Shown one piece after another: positions 47,173 to 56,258 of a DNA stretch of 64,000 nt. Source of the DNA: Pseudomonas lini (GTDB lineage: Bacteria; Pseudomonadota; Gammaproteobacteria; Pseudomonadales; Pseudomonadaceae). Below the pieces are notes generated by a model, which did no database searches, was not told the origin of the DNA, and saw nothing but the letters and a program-made list of their open reading frames with translations. Made by a program: the position numbers and the translations under genes. Each line of letters begins with the position of its first letter. Position 1 is the first letter of the stretch. The stretch lies in assembly GCF_030812475.1 (NCBI RefSeq), contig NZ_JAUSSR010000005.1:310001-374000 (forward strand), written 5' to 3'.

Positions 47173-48513
47173 TCATACAGGCTGTCGCCGACCTTGCAGC
47201 CGTTGTTTACCCACCTTTTGCTCATGCCCCTGACGCAAACGCAAGGCTGCAAGCGCCGCGAGCACCAGGATAATCGCCACGATTTTCATGCCGTTCATGG
47301 CGTTGCCGGTACTTTGCTCGATCACCCCCATCACGGAGGGGCCGACAAAACCGCCCAGCAGGCCGCACGAGTTGACGAATCCCAACCCTCCCGCGAGAGC
47401 TGCGCCCTTGAGTCGCGAAGCGGGGTAGAGAAAGATGATCGACTGCACGACGAAGAACATCACCGCCGATAGGCAGAACCCCAGCAGACTGATCACCGGT
47501 CCCGCCATCGAGGCGATTCCCAGGCCTGCGGCCATGGTCAACAAACCCGCTACCAGCATGTGCCGGGCACGCGCCGGAGTGGTGGCAAATCGGGGCAGTG
47601 CGATGGCGCCCGCCGCCGCTGCCAGCCAAGGCAGGGAGGTCAGCAAGCCGATCTGCAACGTACTCAGCTCGCCGTATTTGCCGATGATGCCGGGCAGGAA
47701 AAAAATCACCGTGTAGATCGTGATCTGGTGGCAGAAGTAGACCAGGATCGCCAACAGAATCTGCGGGGTCAGGCATTGCTTGAACGAGTGACCGCCTGCG
47801 CCTGCGCCCTCCTGCGCTTCAGCTGCCAGCCGGCGCTCGATCTGCTCGGCTTCGGCGGCGCTCAGCCAAGGCGCCTTGCTTGGACGGTCCGGCAATTTTT
47901 TCCAGACCACCATGGCGAAGAATACGGCAGGCAGGCCCTCGAGCATGAACATCCACTGCCAGCCGCGCCAGCCCCACACTCCGTCCAGTTGCATGAGCGC
48001 GGCCCCCAGCGGCCCGCCGATGATATTGGCAAAACACACGCCCAACAGAAAATAACCGGTGGCCCGGGCCCGTTGTTCGCGGCCGAACCAGTACGTCAGG
48101 TACAGCATGACGCCAGGGAACAGACCCGCTTCGGCAATGCCCAGCAGCAGGCGCAACACGTAGAACGACGTTTCGCCCTGGACAAACGCCATCGCCGCAG
48201 AGATCAGCCCCCAGGTGACCATGATCCGCGCAATCCAGAACCGCGCGCCGACCTTGTGCATGATCAGGTTACTGGGCACTTCCGACAGTGCGTAGGTGAG
48301 AAAGAACAACCCGGCGCCCAACCCGTAGGCGGCAGCGGAAATGCCCAGGTCGATATCCAGTTGATGCTTGGCCAACGCGATGTTGGTCCGATCAAGAAAG
48401 CTCAGCACATAGGCCGCAATCAGCAACGGCATCAGCTTGACGAACATCAACTTGTTCAGCGTCGCCGAGTCGCGGGGGGTATCAGGTGTTCCGATGGTTC
48501 TTGTTATTGTCAT
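47173..48513 (-). CDS. MFS transporter, anion:cation symporter (ACS) type
   Basis: A 446-residue twelve-helix carrier. FLDRTNIALAKHQLDIDLG in helix 1 and GIAEAGLFPGVMLYLTYWFG in helix 4 are typical of ACS-family uptake systems for sugar acids, phthalate or tartrate; EVPSNLIMHKVGARFW is the loop motif. It is the last gene of the GntR-SDR-BKACE-MFS group and so probably imports the hydroxy acid handled there. An AATAACAA motif overlaps codons 2-5. Confidence 0.88.
   Translation of the reverse strand: MTITRTIGTPDTPRDSATLNKLMFVKLMPLLIAAYVLSFLDRTNIALAKHQLDIDLGISAAAYGLGAGLFFLTYALSEVPSNLIMHKVGARFWIARIMVTWGLISAAMAFVQGETSFYVLRLLLGIAEAGLFPGVMLYLTYWFGREQRARATGYFLLGVCFANIIGGPLGAALMQLDGVWGWRGWQWMFMLEGLPAVFFAMVVWKKLPDRPSKAPWLSAAEAEQIERRLAAEAQEGAGAGGHSFKQCLTPQILLAILVYFCHQITIYTVIFFLPGIIGKYGELSTLQIGLLTSLPWLAAAAGAIALPRFATTPARARHMLVAGLLTMAAGLGIASMAGPVISLLGFCLSAVMFFVVQSIIFLYPASRLKGAALAGGLGFVNSCGLLGGFVGPSVMGVIEQSTGNAMNGMKIVAIILVLAALAALRLRQGHEQKVGKQRLQGRRQPV
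48501..48508 (-). promoter_or_regulatory. Candidate Hfq/Crc (CA) motif at MFS start
   Basis: AATAACAA inside codons 2-5 of the MFS gene (ATGACAATAACAAGAACC), within the region protected by an initiating ribosome. Exact AAnAAnAA match. Confidence 0.45.
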
Positions 48514-48671
48514 CGCGCAAACCTCTTGCAGCTACAGCTGTAGAGAAGTCCCGGCAACGCTGGCCGCCGTGAGCAAAAAAAGCTGAGCTGACTGTTTTTA
48601 ATGGAGAGGACAGGTTTCGTCGTCGATAGCAGGCGCCGGCCACCACGGCCTGCGCCCTCATGGAAACGTTA

Positions 48672-49604
48672 TTAAAAATCGACCTGGTCCTTGCCCTTGA
48701 GATCGAGCATTTCCCGCGCCTCATCCGGGGTCGCCACGCGCCCGCCCAGGGCTTCGATCACCGTGCGGATGCGCTTGACCTGATCGGCATTGGACGCCGC
48801 CAGTTTGCCTGGCCCGTCCCACAATGAATCCTCAAGGCCGACGCGTACATGGCTGCCCATCGACAGGCCCATGGTGCCCAGCGGAATCTGATTGCGGCCG
48901 GCACCGAGAATCGACCATTGGTAAGCGTCGCCGAACAGGCGGTCGGCGGTACGGCGCATGTGCGCCAGGTCTTCAGGATGCCCGCCGATGCCTCCGCGCA
49001 GACCGAACACCGACTGAATGAAAATCGGAGCCTTGAGCAATCCGCGCTGCAGGAAGTGCGCGGCGGTGTACAGATGGCCAATGTCATAGCATTCGATTTC
49101 AAAGCGGGTGCGGTTCTCGGCACAGGCGTTGAGAATGTGGGCGATGTCGCGGAAGGTATTGCGGAAGATCCGGTCGTCACTCTCGGCCAGGTACGGTCGC
49201 TCCCAGTCGTGCTTGAACTCGGTGAAGCGATCGAGCATTTCGTACAGCCCGAAATTCATCGAGCCCATGTTCAGCGACGCCAGTTCCGGCTTGAGCTGCG
49301 CCACAGGCTGCAGGCGTTCTTCCACGCCCATGGTTGGCGCACCGCCGGTGGTGATGTTGATCACCACATCACTCTTGGCCTTGATTTGCGGCAGGAACTG
49401 ACGGAACAGATCGACATCCTGACTCGGCCGTCCATCGACAGGATCGCGGGCATGCAGGTGAACGATCGACGCCCCGGCCTCGGCGGCACCGATCGCGGCG
49501 TCGGCAATTTCCTGCGGCGTGATCGGCAGGTGCGGCGACATCGAAGGTGTATGAATGGCGCCAGTGACAGCGCAAGTGATGATGATCGGGCGATTTTTGG
49601 ACAT
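48672..49604 (-). CDS. Beta-keto acid cleavage enzyme (BKACE / DUF849), second paralogue
   Basis: A 310-residue zinc enzyme of the Kce family. CAVTGAIHTPSMSPHLPITP, VHLHARDPVDGRPSQD (HxH metal ligands), GSMNFGLYEML, MGSHVRVGLEDSLW and a closing RVATPDEAREML all fit. Only distantly like the 350-residue BKACE at 20392-21444, so their substrates probably differ. The upstream SDR would oxidise a beta-hydroxy acid to the beta-keto acid used here, giving acetoacetate and an acyl-CoA. Its leader holds an AAGAACAA motif. Confidence 0.9.
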   Translation of the reverse strand: MSKNRPIIITCAVTGAIHTPSMSPHLPITPQEIADAAIGAAEAGASIVHLHARDPVDGRPSQDVDLFRQFLPQIKAKSDVVINITTGGAPTMGVEERLQPVAQLKPELASLNMGSMNFGLYEMLDRFTEFKHDWERPYLAESDDRIFRNTFRDIAHILNACAENRTRFEIECYDIGHLYTAAHFLQRGLLKAPIFIQSVFGLRGGIGGHPEDLAHMRRTADRLFGDAYQWSILGAGRNQIPLGTMGLSMGSHVRVGLEDSLWDGPGKLAASNADQVKRIRTVIEALGGRVATPDEAREMLDLKGKDQVDF

Positions 49605-49619
49605 GAGTGTTCTCCGTTC

Positions 49620-49627
49620 TTGTTCTT
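49620..49627 (-). promoter_or_regulatory. Candidate Hfq/Crc (CA) motif before second BKACE gene
   Basis: AAGAACAA in CAAGAACAAGAACGGAG just ahead of the CGGAG ribosome binding site, about 20 bases before the start. Exact AAnAAnAA match. Confidence 0.5.
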
Positions 49628-49697
49628 GGCGAGAAAGTTATTGGGGTCACTCGACGCGGATTATGTCCGGCCGTTGTTGTAACTGGAGTCGAGCTGC

Positions 49698-50486
49698 TTA
49701 GAGGTACTCGACGTTGCCATCCACACTGATGGCCTGGCCGGTCACGTTGCGTGCGGCGGGCGAACACAGGAACAGCGCCATGGCGGCGACGTCCTCGGCG
49801 GTGACCATGCGCTTGAGGGAAATCTTTTTCAGGTACTGCTCACGCATCTCGGCTTCAGGCACGTTCATCTGCTGCGCACGGGCGCGAATCACCCCGTCCA
49901 TGCGCGGGCCTTCGACGATGCCGGGCAGCAAGGCGTTGACGCGGATGTCGCTTTCGCCCAACTCCGACGCCAGGGATTTCATCAAGCCGATGATGGCCCA
50001 CTTGGTCGCGGCGTACGGAGTGCGCCAGGCATAACCCAGGCGGCCGGCCACCGAAGCGATGTGGATCAGATGCGCGTTGGGTGACGCCTTCAGCAGCGGC
50101 ACCGCGTGATGGGCAAAGCGGTATTGCCCGGTGAGGTTGATGTCGATGGTGCGCTGCCATTCCTCGTCGGTGATCGCATCGATCCCGGCAGTCGGCCCGG
50201 CGATCCCGGCGTTGTTGACCAGCACATCCAGGCCGCCGAACTGTTCGCGCTGAACCTTGAATACCGCTTCGATCTGCGCCGGGTCAGCCACATCGGCACG
50301 GGTGGCAACGCTGTGCGGATAACGGTCGCGGAACGCTGCAAGGGCGGCCTCGCTGACGTCACACACATGCACTTTCGCACCCGCCTCCATGTAAGCCGCT
50401 GCCAGCACTTCGCCGATCCCGGCTGCGCCGCCAGAGATCAGCACCCGCAGGCCGGTGTAGGGAATAAGTCGATTGAGAACGCTCAT
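49698..50486 (-). CDS. SDR-family oxidoreductase
   Basis: A 262-residue NAD(P)-dependent dehydrogenase. ISGGAAGIGEVLAAAY is the cofactor loop (GxxxGxG), NNAGIAG the stabilising motif, SVAGRLGYAWRTPYAATKWA holds the catalytic Ser and Tyr-x3-Lys. Its start overlaps the GntR stop by ATGA. Next gene is a BKACE, so it likely makes a beta-keto acid from a beta-hydroxy acid. Confidence 0.9.
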   Translation of the reverse strand: MSVLNRLIPYTGLRVLISGGAAGIGEVLAAAYMEAGAKVHVCDVSEAALAAFRDRYPHSVATRADVADPAQIEAVFKVQREQFGGLDVLVNNAGIAGPTAGIDAITDEEWQRTIDINLTGQYRFAHHAVPLLKASPNAHLIHIASVAGRLGYAWRTPYAATKWAIIGLMKSLASELGESDIRVNALLPGIVEGPRMDGVIRARAQQMNVPEAEMREQYLKKISLKRMVTAEDVAAMALFLCSPAARNVTGQAISVDGNVEYL

Positions 50487-51205
50487 GCTTTCTTCACTCC
50501 AGAAACTGGCGACTTCGAACGGTCGCCCTTGACGATCAGGCGTGCCAGGGAGTCGGCCGCCTGCATGATGTCGTCGGTGACTGCCGCCCGGGCCGCTGCC
50601 CCATCGCGCGCGGCCAGGGCCTCGACGATGCGGTGGTGCGCTTCCATCGAGCGCTGCAGGTGCGCCCTGTCCGGTGCGACAAGCGCAAAGCAGGGGCCCA
50701 TGTGCAGCCAGAAATTTTCCACGGCCGCGATGGTCAGCTCAGCCTTGGCCACCGCATAGATGCGCCGGTGGAAGGCAAAGTTGGTCCACAGATAACGGGC
50801 CACATCGACACTGTCGGCGGCTTGCTGCATCTGGTCGCACAGGTGACTGATGTCGTTGAGGTCGGCGTCCTTGAGCAGGATCACGGCCTTCTCGGCCAGC
50901 AAACCTTCGAGCGCCACCCGGGCGTCGCGGATTTCGCGCAGCCGTTCGGGGGTCATCATGCGCACACGCAGACGGGAGGTTTCGGTGACTTCGAAGGCAT
51001 TCTCGGCGCTGAGGCGGTTCAGCGCCTCGCGCACGGGCATCGGGCTGGAACCCAGCGCCTCGGCCAGACCGCGGATGGTCAGCTTCTGGCCCGGCTGGAA
51101 GCGGCCGCTCATCAGCGCTTCGCGGATCTGACGGTAGACCTGATCCTGCAGGGTATCGCGGGAAACCTGACGCATGGTGGGCAGGAGGGTTGGGCGATCT
51201 GGCAT
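50483..51205 (-). CDS. GntR-family regulator with FCD domain
   Basis: A 240-residue regulator. Winged helix at about 15-85 (TIRGLAEALGSSPMPVREAL), FCD ligand domain after it (RDARVALEGLLAEKAV; NFAFHRRIY; EAHHRIVEALAARD with the metal-binding histidines). The start at 51205 is used because the preceding frame residues do not fit the family. First gene of the SDR-BKACE-MFS set and overlapping the SDR gene, hence its likely regulator; the palindrome TGTGATCACA lies about 40 bases upstream. Confidence 0.9.
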   Translation of the reverse strand: MPDRPTLLPTMRQVSRDTLQDQVYRQIREALMSGRFQPGQKLTIRGLAEALGSSPMPVREALNRLSAENAFEVTETSRLRVRMMTPERLREIRDARVALEGLLAEKAVILLKDADLNDISHLCDQMQQAADSVDVARYLWTNFAFHRRIYAVAKAELTIAAVENFWLHMGPCFALVAPDRAHLQRSMEAHHRIVEALAARDGAAARAAVTDDIMQAADSLARLIVKGDRSKSPVSGVKKA

Positions 51206-51244
51206 GAGTAATGGCTCACAGTGGACGTTGTTATGGGCCCAATA

Positions 51245-51254
51245 TGTGATCACA
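51245..51254. promoter_or_regulatory. Candidate GntR operator
   Basis: TGTGATCACA, a perfect ten-base palindrome (in ATATGTGATCACAAATA) 40 bases upstream of the gntR start, of the size used by FCD-type GntR proteins. It is not a CRP/Vfr site, which needs a six-base spacer. Confidence 0.45.
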
Positions 51255-51372
51255 AATAACATATGTCAAATAATTTTTGGTTCGATACCATTGAGCTTCT
51301 TTTTCAATGCCTGATGCCGGATTGGCGATATGCTTGCCGGCTGATTCCGTTCGATGAAGCGTGGAGAATGAG

Positions 51373-52056
51373 TTGTCAAAGAAAAAGGACATGAGCCAAT
51401 TACAGATTGATGGCGTTTTCTGCATCAGTCTCAGGGCGCGGACTGACCGCCGGGAGCTTTTGACCCGGGAGTTCGAAGGCAGTGGGCTGAACATCGAGTT
51501 TCTGATAGTGGACCGCGACAACGAGAGCCCCGAACGAGGCTGTTTCGACTCCCACATCAAATGCGCGAAAATGGCCCTGGAGCGCAGCTATCGACGTATT
51601 CTGGTCCTCGAAGACGACGCAACCCTGGTGACATTCAAACAGGACCAGCTGCACCAGATAAATGCTTTCATGAACAAGCAAGCACCTGGACTGTTCTACC
51701 TGGGAGCAAACCTGGGGAAAGTCTGGTTGACCTGGTACAGGGGAATAGCCCGAGTGCGTGCCAAAGGCACCCATGCCTACATTCTGTCCCGTAGCGCGTG
51801 CGAACAATTGCTGACACATGCCCCCTACACCGGTACCGCGATCGACAAGATTTACTCAAAGCATTTCAAAGCCTACATGGCCTTTCCCATGCTGAGCCAG
51901 CAACAGCCCGAAGAAGTCGTTGCAAGCGACGTCCTGGCGGCCAGATCGACAGACGGCACCTTCCCTGACGCGGCGTATTGGCGGGAGAACTGGCGCAGGC
52001 AATATGTCCAGGCATTCAAAAATCTTGGTAAGACCCTGTTGCTCCGGGACCTTTGA
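51373..52056 (+). CDS. Glycosyltransferase family 25 (LPS-type)
   Basis: A roughly 227-residue transferase. GVFCISLRARTDRRELLTRE is the GT25 opening, CFDSHIKCAKMALE and RRILVLEDDATLV the donor site, KGTHAYILSRSACEQLL and IDKIYSKHF later family motifs. A TTG at 51373 with GGAG six bases upstream is the best start; GTG at 51361 or ATG at 51391 are alternatives. GT25 enzymes add galactose to lipooligosaccharide cores. Isolated, without other LPS genes. Confidence 0.85.
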   Translation: MSKKKDMSQLQIDGVFCISLRARTDRRELLTREFEGSGLNIEFLIVDRDNESPERGCFDSHIKCAKMALERSYRRILVLEDDATLVTFKQDQLHQINAFMNKQAPGLFYLGANLGKVWLTWYRGIARVRAKGTHAYILSRSACEQLLTHAPYTGTAIDKIYSKHFKAYMAFPMLSQQQPEEVVASDVLAARSTDGTFPDAAYWRENWRRQYVQAFKNLGKTLLLRDL

Positions 52057-52111
52057 GCCCCGTGGGAAATGGCGCCACCTGAAAAAACACGTCGATCTCC
52101 GGCACCAGAAA

Positions 52112-52136
52112 CACGGGCTCACTGATAGAGCCCGTG
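52112..52136. terminator. Hairpin between GT25 gene and arsJ (convergent)
   Basis: Perfect nine-base stem CACGGGCTC / GAGCCCGTG with seven-base loop. Followed by TTT only on the minus strand, so a modest terminator for arsJ and perhaps for both genes. Confidence 0.6.
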
Positions 52137-52154
52137 ATACTGGCTGCGACGAGC

Positions 52155-53384
52155 CTAGTGCGCGGCCAGCGACGCCCGATGCCTGGGCAGGCCCAGGGAG
52201 ATCAAGGCTGCGAGCAGGACGAACCCGCTCGATATCCATAAGCACACTCCCAGCCCGTACACCTGGTAGACCCAGCCGGAGAGCACCGTGCCCATCAACC
52301 GCCCCAGGGCGTTCGACATGTAATAAAAACCCACATCCAGCGACACACCGTCTTTCATGGCGTAGGACACGATCAGGTAGCTGTGCAACGAAGAATTCAC
52401 CGCGAACAACGCACCAAAAATCATCAATCCGCCCAACAGCACCCCCTGTTGCGACAACCCGGTGTTCAGCCCGAGAGCGATTGCCGCAGGCAGGCCGACC
52501 AGTGCCAGCGCCCACAGAAACGCTGCACGACCATCCGGTACGTGCCCCCGTTTCTTTCCGGTGATATTGGGCGCGAAGGACTGCACGATGCCGTAGCCAA
52601 TCACCCACGCCGCGAGGAAGCCACCAACCTTCCAGAAGTCCCAGCCGAACACGCTGCTCAGGTACACCGGCAACGCCACCACAAACCAGACATCCCGGGC
52701 ACCGAACAGGAACATCCGCGCCGCCGAGAGGATATTGATCGCCCGGCTCTTGGACAGGATGTCGCGAAACCTGGGCTTGGCCTTCGCTTTGCCCAGGTCC
52801 TTTTTCAACAGGATCAAGCTGCTGATCCAGATCAGCGCCAGGACACCCGCCATGGCCAGCAAGGCGCCTGTGAAGCCGATCGTCGCCAGCAAGGCTCCGC
52901 CAAGAAAGAAGCCAACGCCCTTGAGTGCGTTTTTCGAGCCGGTGAGAATCGCCACCCACTGGTAGAGCTTGCCCTGCTGCCCATCCGGCACCAGAAGCTT
53001 GATCGAGCTTTTGGCACTCATCTTGTTCAAGTCCTTGGCAATCCCAGACAGCGCCTGCGCGCCCATCACCCAGGGGATCGTCAGCCAGGCCACTGGCACT
53101 GTCAGCATCAACAACGCCGCGACTTGCATCCCCAGCCCGATGTTCATGGTCCGGTTCAGTCCCAGCCGGGCGCCAAGGTAACCACCCACCAGGTTGGTGA
53201 TCACGCCAAAGAGTTCGTAGAACAGAAACAACGCAGCGATTTGCAACGGGCTGTAGCCCAACGCGTGAAAGTGCAGCACCACCAACATGCGCAAGGCACC
53301 GTCGGTGAGGGTGAAGGCCCAGTAATTGCCCGTCACGAGCAGGTACTGCCGCACTGGCGGAGCGAGGGCTGACAACGCTTTCAT
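52155..53384 (-). CDS. arsJ: Organoarsenical efflux MFS transporter
   Basis: A 409-residue MFS carrier of the ArsJ type. It opens APPVRQYLLVTGNYWAFTLT and shows FYELFGVITNLVGGYLGARL, IAKDLNKMSAKSSIK and FGARDVWFVVALPVYL. ArsJ exports 1-arseno-3-phosphoglycerate made by the partner dehydrogenase; the product breaks down outside to arsenate. Nine bases separate it from the upstream dehydrogenase gene, in the order arsR-gapdh-arsJ known from Pseudomonas. Confidence 0.93.
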   Translation of the reverse strand: MKALSALAPPVRQYLLVTGNYWAFTLTDGALRMLVVLHFHALGYSPLQIAALFLFYELFGVITNLVGGYLGARLGLNRTMNIGLGMQVAALLMLTVPVAWLTIPWVMGAQALSGIAKDLNKMSAKSSIKLLVPDGQQGKLYQWVAILTGSKNALKGVGFFLGGALLATIGFTGALLAMAGVLALIWISSLILLKKDLGKAKAKPRFRDILSKSRAINILSAARMFLFGARDVWFVVALPVYLSSVFGWDFWKVGGFLAAWVIGYGIVQSFAPNITGKKRGHVPDGRAAFLWALALVGLPAAIALGLNTGLSQQGVLLGGLMIFGALFAVNSSLHSYLIVSYAMKDGVSLDVGFYYMSNALGRLMGTVLSGWVYQVYGLGVCLWISSGFVLLAALISLGLPRHRASLAAH

Positions 53385-53393
53385 GATTGCTCC

Positions 53394-54398
53394 CTAGACG
53401 GCCAGACCGACCATCCGGGCCAGTTCGACAGTGCGATTGGCGTAGCCCCACTCATTGTCGTACCAGGCATAGATTTTGACCTGGGTACCGTTGATGACCA
53501 TCGTCGACAGCGCATCGATGATCGATGAGCGCGGGTCGGTACGGTAGTCGATGGACACCAGTGGCCGCTCCTCGAAACCGAGGATGTCCTTGAGCTCATT
53601 CTCGGAAGCGTTCTTGAGGAATTGATTGACCTCTTCGACCGTGGTGGCCCGCTCGACTTCAAAGACGCAGTCCGTCAGCGAAGCGTTGGCCAGCGGCACG
53701 CGTACGGCATGACCATTGAGCCGCCCACGCAGCTCAGGGAAAATTTCGGCGATGGCGGTGGCCGACCCGGTGCTGGTCGGAATCAGGCTCATCCCCGAAG
53801 CACGCGCCCGGCGCAGATCCTTGTGCGGCTGATCGAGAATGCTTTGGGTGTTGGTCAGGTCGTGGATCGTGGTAATGGAGCCGTGGCGGATGCCCAGCTT
53901 TTCGTGGATCACTTTGACGACTGGCGCCAGGCAATTGGTGGTGCATGACGCCGCCGTGACGATGCGATGTTGCGCCGCATCGAACAGCTGATGATTGACC
54001 CCCATGACGATGTTCAACGCGCCTTTCTCCTTCACCGGGGCGCTGACCACCACACGCTTTACGCCCTGGTCGAGGTAAGCCTGAAGCACCGCGACGGTCT
54101 TCATCTTGCCGCTGGCTTCAATCACCAGATCGCAGCCCGACCAATCGGTGTCGGCAATCGCCTTGTTGGCCGTGACCTTGATGTGTTTGCCGTCGATGAC
54201 GATGCTGTCGCCTGCGCAATCGGCCTGATAATTCCACCGACCATGCACCGAGTCGAAGTTCAGCAGATGTGCATGGGTCGCCGCGTCACCCGCCGGATCG
54301 TTGATCTGCACGAATTCAAACTCTGGCCAACGCCAGGCGGCGCGCAGAGCGAGGCGGCCGATCCGGCCGAAACCATTGATGCCAACTTTGATCGTCAT
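53394..54398 (-). CDS. ArsJ-associated glyceraldehyde-3-phosphate dehydrogenase
   Basis: A 334-residue [24 protein letters not shown] is the NAD fold, [17 protein letters not shown] and [13 protein letters not shown] hold the catalytic cysteine, [16 protein letters not shown] closes the protein. The start at 54398 gives the exact family N terminus. Sandwiched between arsR and arsJ, it is the paralogue that uses arsenate in place of phosphate to make 1-arseno-3-phosphoglycerate, not the glycolytic enzyme. Confidence 0.93.
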   Translation of the reverse strand: MTIKVGINGFGRIGRLALRAAWRWPEFEFVQINDPAGDAATHAHLLNFDSVHGRWNYQADCAGDSIVIDGKHIKVTANKAIADTDWSGCDLVIEASGKMKTVAVLQAYLDQGVKRVVVSAPVKEKGALNIVMGVNHQLFDAAQHRIVTAASCTTNCLAPVVKVIHEKLGIRHGSITTIHDLTNTQSILDQPHKDLRRARASGMSLIPTSTGSATAIAEIFPELRGRLNGHAVRVPLANASLTDCVFEVERATTVEEVNQFLKNASENELKDILGFEERPLVSIDYRTDPRSSIIDALSTMVINGTQVKIYAWYDNEWGYANRTVELARMVGLAV

Positions 54399-54450
54399 GT
54401 TGTTGTGCTCTGTATCGGTGAAACAGGGTTTTTGTCCGCGCAATGGCGCG

Positions 54451-54813
54451 CTAGCTTTCACAGCAGGCGAGTGCCCGTTCAGGGCGGTCGCCCATTTCAT
54501 CGAGGCGCCTGGCGTCAGGGCTCAACCAATGCTTGTTGCTTTCGAGCACAGTGGTCAGCACTTGATGTACCCAATCCGGGAGATGTGGGTGCAGTCGGTA
54601 ATACACCCATTGGCCTTGGCGACGGTCCGACAACAGGCCGCAACCGCGCAGCTGCGCGAGGTGCCTGGAGACTTTTGGCTGACTCTCATTCAACGCGCAG
54701 GTCAGCTCGCACACACATAACTCGCCTTCCCGGGTGATGAGCATCATCGTGCGGACCCGCGTGTGGTCAGCCAGGCATTTGAAAACAGTGGTCGGAGTCA
54801 GCTGCTCAGCCAT
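54451..54813 (-). CDS. arsR: ArsR-family metalloregulator
   Basis: A 120-residue repressor. Winged helix with [35 protein letters not shown] (the ELCVCEL cysteine pair of arsenite sensors at the start of the recognition region) and [13 protein letters not shown]-terminal CCES adds vicinal cysteines. Heads the gapdh-arsJ operon. No Shine-Dalgarno is obvious before the ATG. Confidence 0.92.
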   Translation of the reverse strand: MAEQLTPTTVFKCLADHTRVRTMMLITREGELCVCELTCALNESQPKVSRHLAQLRGCGLLSDRRQGQWVYYRLHPHLPDWVHQVLTTVLESNKHWLSPDARRLDEMGDRPERALACCES

Positions 54814-55197
54814 ATGGTTTTCTCAGTGTTTGATGTTGACCAAAGCGAACATGGCGCCTGCAGCGTTGGCGGTACGGACGGATAGGACGCGCGCATTGCC
54901 GGACAGCGTGAAGCCTCTACGTATATGCGATTTATCGAATATATGTTTTTCCGAATATGAGATCAAGGACTGGCGCAGATTAATCATCAACGGGGATTCC
55001 AGGTTGGCCTTGGCAAATCCGAACAGTCTCAGGTAACCCACCCTGCTCCTTCCATAGGATGCTTGGATCAGGAAGCCAAAATCGAAACCCGGCTGTTGGA
55101 ACACACAACAGCCAAACCTCCCATGAGTTGTCCCGATCGTTATAGGGCTCACCCTTGTGCAAGTGCGATAGTGCAAAAAACGAAGGGACTGGCTTCC
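54814..55197. other. Divergent region upstream of arsR
   Basis: About 380 bases between arsR and the truncated FAD oxidoreductase. It holds an AT-rich block with CATAT..TCG repeats (listed separately) and no supported gene; a 153-residue open frame here has no ribosome binding site or recognisable content. Confidence 0.5.
54920..54960 (-). promoter_or_regulatory. Candidate ArsR operator/promoter block
   Basis: AT-rich block reading, in the arsR direction, CATATTCG, CATATATTCG and CGCATATACG at short intervals. Repeated ATAT-TCG elements of this sort occur in ars promoters. It lies 107 to 147 bases before arsR, farther than usual. Confidence 0.4.
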
Positions 55198-55617
55198 ATG
55201 TACAGAAATACCTCCACCCCGGCTGACGACAATGGCTGCGGCTGGTTTCACCTCAGCCCGCCGCGTGACGTCCGTCCTGGTCACAGCGGCCGTACCAAGG
55301 CGCGCTGGGTCGTTTTAGGCGCAGGCTTCACCGGCCTCGCCGCCGCACGCCAGCTGGCGCTGAAATTCCCCCGGGACGAGATCGTGCTGATCGAGGGGCA
55401 ACAGGTCGGCTTCGGGGCCTCGGGACGTAATTCCGGCTTTGCCATTGACCTGCCCCACGACATCGGCGCCCATGACTACATCGGCGACCCGGCCACGGCG
55501 CGGATGAACCTCAAGCTCAATCATTTCGCCCAGTCGATGATCCGTACGCTGGTCGCGCAATACGGCATCGACTGCCAGATCCGCGCGGACGGCAAATACC
55601 AGGCCGCCGTGGAATGA
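55198..55617 (+). pseudogene. FAD-dependent oxidoreductase (DAO family), N-terminal third only
   Basis: About 139 residues, MYRNTSTPADDNGCGWFHLS to KYQAAVE. ARWVVLGAGFTGLAAARQLA is the FAD-binding GxGxxG fold and GFGASGRNSGFAIDL the DAO family follow-up. Intact members have over 400 residues; here the gene breaks off at 55612 or so into sequence of a D-2-hydroxyacid dehydrogenase, with a TGA after a single codon. AAGGGA precedes the ATG. Inactive unless the stump has another role. Confidence 0.82.
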
Positions 55618-56258
55618 TCTCGCTGGCGCTGACCGGGCGAGACATCGTCGATGTCGATTACTGCCACGCTCATGGCATCGAAGTCACCAGCGTGCCCGGC
55701 TACGCCGCCAATACCGTGGCCGAGCATAGCCTGGCGATGATCCTGGAACTGTTCCGTCGCCCGGCGGCGTTCACCCGGCTGATGCGCCAGGTGAGCACCG
55801 GCGAGGCGCCGTACCAGAACATCTACTTCAACCATCGCATTCGGGATGTGCGTGACAAGCAGTTGGCGATTATCGGCAGCGGGCCGATCGCCATGCGACT
55901 GGCGCACCTGGCACGCGCCTTTGGCATGCAGGTACTGTTCGAGGACCGGGGTGGCAAGCGCCCCGGACCCGACTGCCGGCCGCTGAATGACCTGCTCAAG
56001 CACTGCGATGTGTTGTCGATCAACTGCCCGTTGACACCGCAGACGCACAACCTCATTGATGTCGAACAATTGGCGTTGATGAAGCCGGATGCGGTGGTGG
56101 TGAACACCGGTCGTGGCGGGGTGATCAATGAAGCGGCGCTGATCGATGCCCTGCAGAACAATCGACTGGGCGGCGGATTCACTTCCGCCGTCCAGTATCT
56201 CCAGCGCTCGCTTGCCCTGAGTCAACTTGAAGTAGCCAGCCCAACCGCGACTTATTGA
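55614..56258 (+). pseudogene. D-2-hydroxyacid dehydrogenase, truncated at both ends
   Basis: About 186 matching residues: SLALTGRDIVDVDYCHAHGI, VPGYAANTVAEHSLAMILEL, LAIIGSGPIAMRLAHLARAF (NAD fold), NTGRGGVINEAALIDALQNN. The N-terminal 70 or so residues are missing because the gene is fused to the FAD oxidoreductase stump, and the C terminus after NNRLGG (which should continue with the DVF/EEP catalytic histidine part) is replaced by unrelated residues. ATGA overlaps the previous stop. Not active. Confidence 0.82.

Noticed and set aside
51245..51254. CRP/Vfr binding site reading of TGTGATCACA
   Set aside because: The half-sites are adjacent; CRP-type sites need six bases between TGTGA and TCACA.
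54823..55284. 153-residue minus-strand frame upstream of arsR
   Set aside because: No ribosome binding site, spans the likely ars promoter and part of a plus-strand gene; no recognisable content.
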